A DNA stretch of 9,349 nt from Clostridiales bacterium (GTDB taxonomy: Bacteria; Bacillota; Clostridia; Christensenellales; UMGS416): assembly GCA_012515725.1 (NCBI GenBank), contig JAAYXU010000093.1, positions 1-9,349 of the forward strand, written 5' to 3'. The translations under genes were made by a program, and so were the position numbers. Shown here in pieces: positions 1 to 5,839 of this stretch (its first letter is position 1; each line of letters starts with the position of its first letter). The notes beneath the pieces are model-generated. The model had not been told where the DNA came from. It was given only the letters and a program-made list of their open reading frames with translations, and made no database searches.

Positions 1-2
1 CC

Positions 3-1235
3 CCCGTAGCCATTGACGGACAGACGCTGTATATACGGGTACCCAGCCATTTTACCCGGAACTTCATAGAGCCGCGCTATACGCCCGTCATAGAGAACGC
101 GTTCTCTCAGGCCGCCGGGCAGCAGTACAAGATATCCTTTGTCGTCGGGGACAACGAGATACTGGGCGGCCTTAAAGAAACCACCGACGACAAGAAGGAT
201 TTCCCCTCGTTCATGCTGGACCCGAAGTACACGTTCGAGGCTTTCGTTATAGGAAACAGCAACCGCTTCGCTCACGCGGCGGCTCTCGCCGTCGCCGAAG
301 CCCCGGCAAACGCGTACAACCCGCTTTTTATTTACGGCGGACCGGGCCTTGGAAAAACTCATCTGATGCACGCTATAGGACACTACAGCCGCCAGCAGAA
401 TCCCGAACTGAGCGTGCTGTATGTACCCTGTGAGCGATTTACGAACGAAATGATAAAGGCCATCGGAAGCAACACGACCGAGGCTTTTCGCATGAGATAC
501 CGCAGCGTCGATATACTTCTCATCGACGACGTGCATTTTCTGGCCGGCAAGGTGCAGACGCAAGAGGAGTTTTTTCATACGTTCAACGAGCTGCACAGCG
601 CGCGCAAACAGATTATTCTCTCGTCGGACAAGCCTCCCCGTGAAATATCCAAGCTCGAGGAACGGCTCCGCAGCCGGTTCGAGTGGGGACTCATAGCCGA
701 TATACAGCCTCCGGATCTGGAGACGCGCATCGCGATACTGCAAAAAAAGGCCGAAGCCGAGCGGATAATGAATATCGACAACGATGTGCTGGAGTTTATC
801 GCGGTGCGCTCCGAGAGCAATATACGCGAGCTCGAAGGCGCTCTGACCCGCGTTATAGTATTTTCAAAGCTCATACAGCAGCCCATCACTCTGCCGCTCG
901 TACAGGAAGCGCTAAAAAACATACTCTCAGGCAGCAACAGCCGCAAAGCTACGCCACAGACTATAATAACGATGGTCTGCGAGCGCTTTGGCCTGTCGAT
1001 TGACGAGCTAAAAAGCCAGCGGCGCAGCCGCGATATAGCGTATCCTCGTCAGATCGCGATGTATCTAATACGGGAAATGACAGATCTATCGCTGTCATCG
1101 ATAGGAGACTCGTTCGGCGGCAAAGACCATACCACAGTGCTGCACGCTTGGCGATCGATTTCCAGGGAAATGGGCGAAAACCACGAACTGCGCTCGATGC
1201 TTGCCGAAATGCGCAGGCAGCTGCAGGGCCACTAG
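3..1235 (+). CDS. dnaA: Chromosomal replication initiator protein DnaA (5' partial)
   Basis: DnaA is the AAA+ ATPase that binds DnaA boxes at oriC, opens the duplex and recruits the helicase loader. It also represses its own gene. The frame is open from the first complete codon (position 3) to TAG at 1233-1235, giving 410 residues. Alignment from memory with B. subtilis DnaA suggests about 33-35 N-terminal residues lie outside the window. The first ~50 residues are the end of domain I (LYIRVPSHFTRNF...), followed by a very short domain II linker. Domain III begins near LDPKYTFEAFVIG. It has Walker A GGPGLGKT (336-359), Walker B IDDVHF (522-539), sensor I ILSSDKPP, the arginine-finger segment LRSRFEWG and sensor II SNIRELEGAL. 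Domain IV ends with the box-binding signature GGKDHTTVLHAW (1116-1151). The internal ATG at 213 is not the start, because conserved domain I coding lies upstream in frame. Identity is certain. Confidence 0.98.
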   Translation, partial: PVAIDGQTLYIRVPSHFTRNFIEPRYTPVIENAFSQAAGQQYKISFVVGDNEILGGLKETTDDKKDFPSFMLDPKYTFEAFVIGNSNRFAHAAALAVAEAPANAYNPLFIYGGPGLGKTHLMHAIGHYSRQQNPELSVLYVPCERFTNEMIKAIGSNTTEAFRMRYRSVDILLIDDVHFLAGKVQTQEEFFHTFNELHSARKQIILSSDKPPREISKLEERLRSRFEWGLIADIQPPDLETRIAILQKKAEAERIMNIDNDVLEFIAVRSESNIRELEGALTRVIVFSKLIQQPITLPLVQEALKNILSGSNSRKATPQTIITMVCERFGLSIDELKSQRRSRDIAYPRQIAMYLIREMTDLSLSSIGDSFGGKDHTTVLHAWRSISREMGENHELRSMLAEMRRQLQGH

Positions 1236-1394
1236 ATGTGAATACCGTGTATAACATAGTAATGATATACACAAAGGTATACCCGGCCGCTTTCCCGTCG
1301 TTATCGCGGAAAAAAGGCTTATCCACACAATCCAACGAATCTATTACAGCTACTACGGTTCAACAGTAGAACCAACACGTGAGGAGGCTCCGCC
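1236..1394. promoter_or_regulatory. dnaA-dnaN spacer with regulatory content
   Basis: This 159-bp noncoding gap has a perfect DnaA box at 1319-1327 and a second, weaker match (ATATACACA, 1265-1273, two mismatches). A possible extended -10 element, TGATATACA (1263-1271), has no convincing -35 partner. It could drive dnaN and the genes behind it, but support is weak. In B. subtilis the matching spacer holds part of the bipartite origin. No terminator hairpin with a T-run was seen, so dnaA transcripts may read into dnaN. Confidence 0.5.
1319..1327 (+). promoter_or_regulatory. DnaA box (perfect TTATCCACA)
   Basis: The nonamer TTATCCACA matches the classical DnaA box exactly and lies 68 bp before the dnaN start. 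DnaA bound here could regulate dnaN transcription or take part in a bipartite origin with the cluster downstream of recF. The match is directly visible; the function is inferred. Confidence 0.75.
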
Positions 1395-2498
1395 ATGCGC
1401 ATTCAATGCGAACAGTCCGCGCTCATCCTGTCTTTGAGCATTGCCGGAAGAGCGTTATCATCCCGGACTCCGATGCCGATACTGGAGGGCATTTATGTAG
1501 AAGCACAGGATCAGACGGTCAGAATAATATCGACCGATCTTCAGAAAGGAATAGAAACACTGCTTCCCGCACAGGTCATTGAGGACGGCGCGGCGGTGCT
1601 TCCCGGAAAGCTGTTCATCGAAATCGCCCGCAGGCTGCCCGAGGGAATAGTGGAAATCACGGCCGGGGAAACCGAGGCGACGATAGACTGCGCGGACTTT
1701 CATACAACGCTGCAGACCATGGACGCGCAGGACTTTCCACCGCTTCCCGATACCGTTAGCGCGAATCCCGTATTCGTCAGGCAGGACGCGCTGCGCGATA
1801 TGATCGCGCAGACGGTATTTGCAGCGGCGGCGGATGATACGCGGCTCATACTAACGGGCGTGCTCTTCGAGATCGAAGCTGATATTTGCCGGATGGTCGC
1901 GCTGGACGGGTACCGCCTGGCGCTCCGTCAGACGTCGCTTCCAGCGCAGTCCGGATCGCTCAGCGCGGTCGTGCCCGCCGCGTCGCTGGGGGAGATCGCC
2001 AAAATACTGGGCGAAGATGAAAACCCGGCCGAAATTACGCTCACTGACAGCCATATGTTTGTGAGGGTAGATAGCACGAAATTCGTGACACGGCTCCTGG
2101 AAGGGGAATTCATACGATACAGACAGATACTTCCCGCGGACTGGCAGACACGGATACTCGTCAACGTCAGCCAGATGACGCGGGCTATCGAGCGCGCGTC
2201 CACGCTGGCCCGGGAGGGAAGGAATAATCTGATCCGGTTCTCTGTCGGAGGATCGATGCTGCAGATCCGCTCAAACAGCGAAATCGGGAACGCGCACGAG
2301 CGCGTACCCGTCGAGCTTGAGGGCAAAGAAATCGAGATCGCGTTCAACGCACGGTATCTGGCCGATGTATTTAAGAATCTGGACTGCGAGGAAGCGTATC
2401 TGTGCTTTACGACCAATGTAAGCCCCTGTATCATAAGGCCGGTCGACGGAGACAGTTTTCTGTATCTGGTGCTCCCGGTCCGTATCTTTACGCAGTGA
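1395..2498 (+). CDS. dnaN: DNA polymerase III beta subunit (sliding clamp)
   Basis: The beta clamp is a ring-shaped dimer that tethers DNA polymerase III and many repair proteins to DNA. The protein has 367 residues, close to the usual 365-380. It fits three domains of about 120 residues each. Recognisable segments are the N-terminal TPMPILEGIYVEA strand region, the GKLFIEIARRLPEG segment near residue 71, MDAQDFPPLP closing domain 1, LTGVLFEIEADICRMVALDGYRLALR in domain 2 (the family's 'RLA' motif), and the C-terminal LVLPVR motif that forms part of the partner-binding pocket. The ATG at 1395 is preceded by GAGGAGG (1381-1387) at a 7-nt spacing, which fixes the start. The gene lies directly after dnaA, as in most bacteria. 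The tail after LPVR (IFTQ) differs slightly from common versions but nothing is missing. Confidence 0.97.
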   Translation: MRIQCEQSALILSLSIAGRALSSRTPMPILEGIYVEAQDQTVRIISTDLQKGIETLLPAQVIEDGAAVLPGKLFIEIARRLPEGIVEITAGETEATIDCADFHTTLQTMDAQDFPPLPDTVSANPVFVRQDALRDMIAQTVFAAAADDTRLILTGVLFEIEADICRMVALDGYRLALRQTSLPAQSGSLSAVVPAASLGEIAKILGEDENPAEITLTDSHMFVRVDSTKFVTRLLEGEFIRYRQILPADWQTRILVNVSQMTRAIERASTLAREGRNNLIRFSVGGSMLQIRSNSEIGNAHERVPVELEGKEIEIAFNARYLADVFKNLDCEEAYLCFTTNVSPCIIRPVDGDSFLYLVLPVRIFTQ

Positions 2499-2549
2499 CG
2501 CGCGGGTACGCATGAGCGTAGAAAAACGCCGTGAAGGGATGGGTGCGGG
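2499..2549 (+). promoter_or_regulatory. dnaN-oxidoreductase spacer with a 13-codon mini-ORF
   Basis: This 51-bp gap has no terminator or clear promoter, which fits co-transcription of dnaN with the next gene. A 13-codon frame starts at ATG 2512 and ends at TGA 2551-2553, overlapping the oxidoreductase ATG in an ATGA arrangement. No good ribosome binding site precedes it, so it may be chance. A plausible site for the oxidoreductase itself is GAAGGGA (2533-2539), 10 nt before ATG 2550. Confidence 0.3.
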
Positions 2550-4280
2550 ATGAGTGACCGTTGGGATGTACTCATAGCCGGTGCGGGTCCGGCCGGTGTC
2601 GCGGCAGCGTGCGCCGCCGCTCGAAACGGCGCGCGAGTGCTGCTAATCGAGAAGGACGGACGTCTGGGCGGTCTGGCTACGGGGGGACTCATCGGACGCT
2701 TTTCCGGGTCGGCCAGCTCCGCATATTATGAGCAGATGCAGGAAATATGCGTACGTGCGTGGGGAAGACTCCTCTACGATCCCGAGCAGGCCGAAGCGCT
2801 TTTCATGCGGATGGCGTCCGAGCAGCAGGTGACAGTGATGACTCAGGCGCTCGCTGTCGGAGCCTGTGTCAATGAAGACGGCGTGATCGCGTCGGTAAAT
2901 ATATGGACGCCCGAGCGCGTTCGCACCGAGACGGCAACCGCCTATGTGGACGCGACCGGAGACGGCGCGCTGGCCGCGCTGGCGGGGGCTCCCATCGAGA
3001 GCCGGCCTGATATAGAAGCGATGCTGGCGGTTCAGCTGGGCGGTATCGACACACGCGTTGACCGCTGCTTTGATACCGATACGTTCGACGCGCTTGTTCC
3101 CGCTGTACGCGATGCCGCGCGGGAGGGAGAAATTCCCGACGCGATCGGGTCCGTGTGGGTGGATCCTACGCCCCGGGGCGGCAGCGGTATACTCAAGTTC
3201 ACCGTGCGGGCATACCGAGTGTCTGAGGCGGAATGGCTGTGCCGCACCGCCGCCGCTGCGCTCATATCGATACTCAAGCGCGGCGCGCCCGGATTCGCCG
3301 ATTGCTACCCCATGCGCACCGCGGCCCGGGTGGCTGCCTGGCCGGTAAGGAGCGTGAGGGGACGGCGCGAGCTGACGATTGCCGATATCGAGCAGGGACG
3401 CTCGTTTCCCGACTGGGTCGTGTCCCGCGCGGCGCCCGACGCGCTCCCTGGCGGCGATGAGACGGTACAGCCCTTTTCGGTTCCCTACGGATGTCTGCTG
3501 CCAAAGCGGATAGACAACCTTTTGCTTGCCGGGCGCTGCGTGGCCGCTGAGTGGGAAGCACGCGCGCGCTGTCTGACGATTCCGTTCGCGCTGGCAAGCG
3601 GCCAGGCAGCCGGGACCGCGGCCGCGCTTGCGGCGCAGATCGGCGGCGAAACGCGCAATGTGGACACCGAGACGCTGCAGGATCGTCTGCTGGATCAGGG
3701 GGTCGCCTGTCCGCGTCCCCAGTACATTATGGACGGGTTTTCCTCTGCCGAGCCATTTAGCCCGCCCGTCTGGCGGGACGAGGAAGAAATACCGGTGATA
3801 CCCGAGGACGCGGGGATTTCGCTGCGTCCGGAATATAATAATATCGCGTGCGACGACGATCGCGGGGAAGCGCAGGAGGAGCTCTGGCAGGAGGAACTCC
3901 GCGAATCGGCCCCGATCGCGGCGGAATTGCCCGCGTACGACGCGTACCCCGGAAGCATGGACAGCGGATTTGAAATCGAGGAATGGTCCGTGCCCGAAAC
4001 CGACGCCGGTACGGCGAATGAAACTCTTCGCTTCCTCCCGGAGGAAGAACAGGACGCGCCTACCGTTCCCGCGCGAGCCGCGGACGAGAAAAAGCCGCAA
4101 ACTCCTTCTTACCGCAGCGAGACGCCCGTCCCGAACGAGCGGGAGCAGCGCGTGAGTACGCGGCAAGACAGGGCCGAGGAGAGGCCGGGACGCATGTTCT
4201 CGTACTCCCGCGCGATTCCCGATCCGGCGCCGCAACGCGCAAGGAGCGCACCGGACACTAGCGTGCAGGATCCGCTGTAG
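2550..4280 (+). CDS. FAD-dependent oxidoreductase (FAD_oxidored family) with charged C-terminal tail
   Basis: A 576-residue flavoprotein of unknown substrate. Residues 1 to about 390 form a two-dinucleotide-binding fold. Residues 11-16 are GAGPAG and E34 closes the Rossmann strand. RLGGLATGG (38-46) resembles the family's LGGMAT segment, DATGD is at 134-138, RSVRGRRELT fills the place of the usual RESRRI region, and DNLLLAGRC (322-330) and GQAAGTAAALA (351-361) form the C-terminal FAD contact. No CxxC cluster motif or signal peptide was seen, so it is probably cytosolic. From about residue 395 a ~180-residue tail follows that is rich in Asp/Glu, Pro and Ala, then Arg-rich near the end. It looks disordered and matches no domain I know. 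ATG 2550 is the only reasonable start, since a stop lies 18 nt upstream in frame. The gene sits between dnaN and recF with gaps of 51 and 34 bp, suggesting co-transcription. Fold confidence is high; function is unknown. Confidence 0.88.
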   Translation: MSDRWDVLIAGAGPAGVAAACAAARNGARVLLIEKDGRLGGLATGGLIGRFSGSASSAYYEQMQEICVRAWGRLLYDPEQAEALFMRMASEQQVTVMTQALAVGACVNEDGVIASVNIWTPERVRTETATAYVDATGDGALAALAGAPIESRPDIEAMLAVQLGGIDTRVDRCFDTDTFDALVPAVRDAAREGEIPDAIGSVWVDPTPRGGSGILKFTVRAYRVSEAEWLCRTAAAALISILKRGAPGFADCYPMRTAARVAAWPVRSVRGRRELTIADIEQGRSFPDWVVSRAAPDALPGGDETVQPFSVPYGCLLPKRIDNLLLAGRCVAAEWEARARCLTIPFALASGQAAGTAAALAAQIGGETRNVDTETLQDRLLDQGVACPRPQYIMDGFSSAEPFSPPVWRDEEEIPVIPEDAGISLRPEYNNIACDDDRGEAQEELWQEELRESAPIAAELPAYDAYPGSMDSGFEIEEWSVPETDAGTANETLRFLPEEEQDAPTVPARAADEKKPQTPSYRSETPVPNEREQRVSTRQDRAEERPGRMFSYSRAIPDPAPQRARSAPDTSVQDPL

Positions 4281-4314
4281 CGGCGGAGCGATCCCAAAGG
4301 AAGGACGGACTTCG

Positions 4315-5502
4315 ATGCGGCTTACAAGCCTGACGCTCAACCGCTACCGCAATCTGGAGCCCCAGACGCTCAAACCGGGTCCGCTGCAGAATATACTGGC
4401 GGGAAGCAACGCCCAGGGCAAGACCAATCTGCTGGAAGCCATATACGTCTGTTGCGTGGGCCGCAGCCATCAGACTGTACGCGACAGGGAACTCATTCGC
4501 TGGGGCGAGGAGACCGCGTCGGTCAGCTTGGACTGCGCGCGCAGGGACGGTATTCACCGCATCGAGGTGGGACTCACCCTATCGGGACGCAAGACGATAC
4601 GCATTAACGGCAGCCCCATACACCGCATAGGAGATCTGATGGGGCACATCAACGCCGTCATATTCACTCCCGCGGAGCTGTCGCTGGTGCGCGACGGTCC
4701 GTCCTGCCGCCGCCGATTTCTCAATATGTCGCTATCCCAAATAAGGCCCGATTATTTTCTCTGGCTGCAGCGGTATCACCAGGCGCTGTCCCAGCGCAAC
4801 GCGCTGCTGCGCGCGCCTGAGGGCGGCGTGCTGGCGACGCTGCCGGTCTGGGACGCGCAGCTTGCCCGCGCGGGCGCGCGGCTCACAGCCGACCGGAGGG
4901 ACTTTTGCGCGCGGCTGGCCGTGCACGCGTCGGAAATCCACGCCGAGCTTGCGGGGGGGGAGAGCTTTACCGTCAGCTACAGCGCCGCGGCTGAGGCCGA
5001 TGATACGGAGCGTCTGGAGGCCGCGCTTCTGGCGCTGCTCATAAATAACCGCGAGAACGACGTGCGAAGGGGCATCACGACGGCGGGGCCGCACCGGGAC
5101 GATATCGTGCTGCGCATCGACGGCGCAGACGCGCGTGTATACGGCTCCCAGGGGCAGAAACGGACCTGCGCGCTTTCCATGAAGCTGGCCGAACGAGAGA
5201 TAATGCGTGAGGAAACAGGAGAGGAGCCGCTTCTCCTCCTGGACGACGTATTCAGCGAGCTGGACGGTGAACGCAGGCGGATGCTGCTCGGGTTTATCGG
5301 CGGGACACAGACATTTATCACGTGCGTGAGCGCCGAGCAGGAGGGGCTACCGCGGCAGGAGGACGCGCTGGTCTGCGACGTAATAGCGGGGCGTATCCGC
5401 CCCCGGGGGCGGTACCGCGCTGAGCCCGGCGAGCGGGAAACCGGCAGCGACGATATTTTCACGGACGAACCCGAGCCGTCCGACGCGCCGCGACAGACAT
5501 AA
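4315..5502 (+). CDS. recF: DNA replication and repair protein RecF
   Basis: RecF is an SMC-like ATPase that, with RecO and RecR, helps load RecA onto single-strand gaps at damaged forks. The 395-residue protein shows the ABC/SMC set: N-terminal LTLNRYRNL, Walker A GSNAQGKT (30-37) followed by NLLEAIY, GRSHQT, FTPAELSLVRDGPSCRRRFLN, AGPHRDDI, the signature-type motif GSQGQKR (277-283) and Walker B LLLLDDVFSELDG with D310-D311. Usual RecF length is near 360-375. The excess is an acidic, Pro-rich tail after about residue 365. AAAGGAAGGA (4296-4305) lies 9 nt before ATG 4315 and supports this start. The frame crosses an eight-G run at 4953-4960 intact. The dnaN-recF partnership is the normal context, although the intervening oxidoreductase is not and no gyrB follows. 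Confidence 0.97.
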   Translation: MRLTSLTLNRYRNLEPQTLKPGPLQNILAGSNAQGKTNLLEAIYVCCVGRSHQTVRDRELIRWGEETASVSLDCARRDGIHRIEVGLTLSGRKTIRINGSPIHRIGDLMGHINAVIFTPAELSLVRDGPSCRRRFLNMSLSQIRPDYFLWLQRYHQALSQRNALLRAPEGGVLATLPVWDAQLARAGARLTADRRDFCARLAVHASEIHAELAGGESFTVSYSAAAEADDTERLEAALLALLINNRENDVRRGITTAGPHRDDIVLRIDGADARVYGSQGQKRTCALSMKLAEREIMREETGEEPLLLLDDVFSELDGERRRMLLGFIGGTQTFITCVSAEQEGLPRQEDALVCDVIAGRIRPRGRYRAEPGERETGSDDIFTDEPEPSDAPRQT

Positions 5503-5514
5503 GTCCACAGCCGA

Positions 5515-5523
5515 TGTGCATAA
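5515..5523 (-). promoter_or_regulatory. DnaA box (TTATGCACA on the minus strand)
   Basis: The minus strand reads TTATGCACA, a full match to the relaxed consensus TTWTNCACA. It lies 12 nt after the recF stop codon and faces the other way from most of the cluster. Confidence 0.55.
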
Positions 5524-5533
5524 AAAGATATAG

Positions 5534-5553
5534 CTCCGATTCACGAATCGGGG
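5534..5553. repeat. Inverted repeat centred on CCGATT-AATCGG
   Basis: CCGATTC at 5536-5542 mirrors GAATCGG at 5545-5551, and the outer bases 5534-5535/5552-5553 add a T-G wobble and a C-G pair. The central two bases would have to open for a real hairpin, leaving a 4-nt loop. No T-run follows, so it is not a classical terminator. It may be an incidental palindrome, a protein-binding site or a weak 3' end for recF mRNA. Confidence 0.45.
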
Positions 5554-5595
5554 AGAGTGAATAGAAAAAACAGCGGATATAAACGGATTATTCAT

Positions 5596-5604
5596 TTATC
5601 CACC
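5596..5604 (+). promoter_or_regulatory. DnaA box (TTATCCACC)
   Basis: One mismatch at the last base from TTATCCACA. It is the first of three boxes spaced exactly 12 bp apart, next to the AT-rich patch. Confidence 0.6.
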
Positions 5605-5607
5605 GAA

Positions 5608-5616
5608 TTATCCAAA
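5608..5616 (+). promoter_or_regulatory. DnaA box (TTATCCAAA)
   Basis: One mismatch, at base 8, from TTATCCACA. It lies 12 bp after the preceding box in the same orientation, with a 3-bp gap between them. Confidence 0.5.
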
Positions 5617-5619
5617 GGA

Positions 5620-5628
5620 TGTGGATAA
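5620..5628 (-). promoter_or_regulatory. DnaA box (perfect, minus strand)
   Basis: The plus strand reads TGTGGATAA, the exact complement of TTATCCACA. It is the third box of the 12-bp series and is inverted relative to the other two. Confidence 0.75.
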
Positions 5629-5639
5629 CTATTGAGTTC

Positions 5640-5648
5640 TTTTCCACG
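5640..5648 (+). promoter_or_regulatory. DnaA box-like (TTTTCCACG)
   Basis: One mismatch from TTWTNCACA, at the last base. It is weak alone and gains support only from the nearby stronger boxes. Confidence 0.35.
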
Positions 5649-5684
5649 TCGGACTCGCGTCTATATGCAACGGGAAACAAGGCG

Positions 5685-5693
5685 TTTTACACC
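5685..5693 (+). promoter_or_regulatory. DnaA box-like (TTTTACACC)
   Basis: One mismatch from TTWTNCACA, at the last base. Its start is 11 bp before that of the TTGTCCACA box, a spacing near one helical turn. Confidence 0.35.
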
Positions 5694-5695
5694 GA

Positions 5696-5704
5696 TTGTC
5701 CACA
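5696..5704 (+). promoter_or_regulatory. DnaA box (TTGTCCACA)
   Basis: One mismatch from TTATCCACA. TTGTCCACA is the form preferred by high-GC actinobacteria such as Streptomyces, so it is a credible binding site in a GC-rich genome. It is the last clear box before the hairpin at 5711. Confidence 0.55.
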
Positions 5705-5710
5705 GAGGCA

Positions 5711-5741
5711 AAAAGCGCTTCGACGGGGCCGGAGCGCTTTT
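5711..5741. terminator. Stem-loop with A- and T-flanks, possible bidirectional terminator
   Basis: AAAAGCGCT (5711-5719) is the exact complement of AGCGCTTTT (5733-5741). Inner pairs at 5720-5722/5730-5732 (one T-G wobble) extend the stem to about 12 bp around a 7-nt loop. The plus strand ends with only four Ts and the minus strand with five, so it could end recF transcripts with modest strength. It lies about 210 bp beyond the recF stop and separates the DnaA-box cluster from the helD promoter. Confidence 0.55.
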
Positions 5742-5780
5742 ACGCAACTATTATACCATAATCTGTACACCGGTTCAATT

Positions 5781-5810
5781 CTGACATTGGCGGCGGATTT
5801 GTGGTATGCT
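5781..5810 (+). promoter_or_regulatory. Likely sigma-A promoter of the helD-like gene
   Basis: CTGACA (5781-5786, one mismatch from TTGACA) is followed after 18 bp by TATGCT (5805-5810, two mismatches from TATAAT). A TG dinucleotide at 5802-5803 makes it an extended -10. Transcription would begin near 5816-5819, about 20 nt before the chosen TTG start. Confidence 0.55.
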
Positions 5811-5825
5811 ATGAGAAAACGCCCG

Positions 5826-5834
5826 AAGGAGGGG
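5826..5834 (+). promoter_or_regulatory. Ribosome binding site deciding the helD TTG start
   Basis: AAGGAGGGG ends 5 nt before TTG 5840; the AAGGAGG core ends 7 nt before it. The upstream in-frame GTG (5801) has no such site and lies inside the predicted -10 region. Confidence 0.75.
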
Positions 5835-5839
5835 ATCGC

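Larger units (their letters stand above)
5503..5839. other. Candidate oriC / DnaA-binding region between recF and helD
   Basis: This 337-bp stretch has no credible gene. It holds about seven nonamers within one mismatch of TTWTNCACA or TTATCCACA at 5515-5704, two of them perfect. Three lie at an exact 12-bp period (5596, 5608, 5620). An AT-rich run (about 5556-5598) sits immediately left of that trio and could act as the unwinding element. Two inverted repeats (5534-5553 and 5711-5741) and the helD promoter complete it. Box clustering next to recF is what an origin would look like, but a DnaA titration or transcription-control site would look similar. No strand-skew calculation was possible here. 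Confidence 0.6.

Noticed and set aside
213..215. ATG as the start of dnaA
   Set aside because: Conserved DnaA domain I sequence continues in frame upstream to the window edge, so this Met is internal.
1928..2692. Minus-strand open frame opposite dnaN and crossing into the next gene
   Set aside because: It overlaps certain dnaN coding, spans a gene boundary and shows Ser/Arg-rich shadow composition.
2643..4340. Long minus-strand open frame opposite the oxidoreductase and the recF start
   Set aside because: It is antisense to a clear flavoprotein, has Arg-rich low-complexity composition and no family motif; such frames are common in GC-rich DNA.
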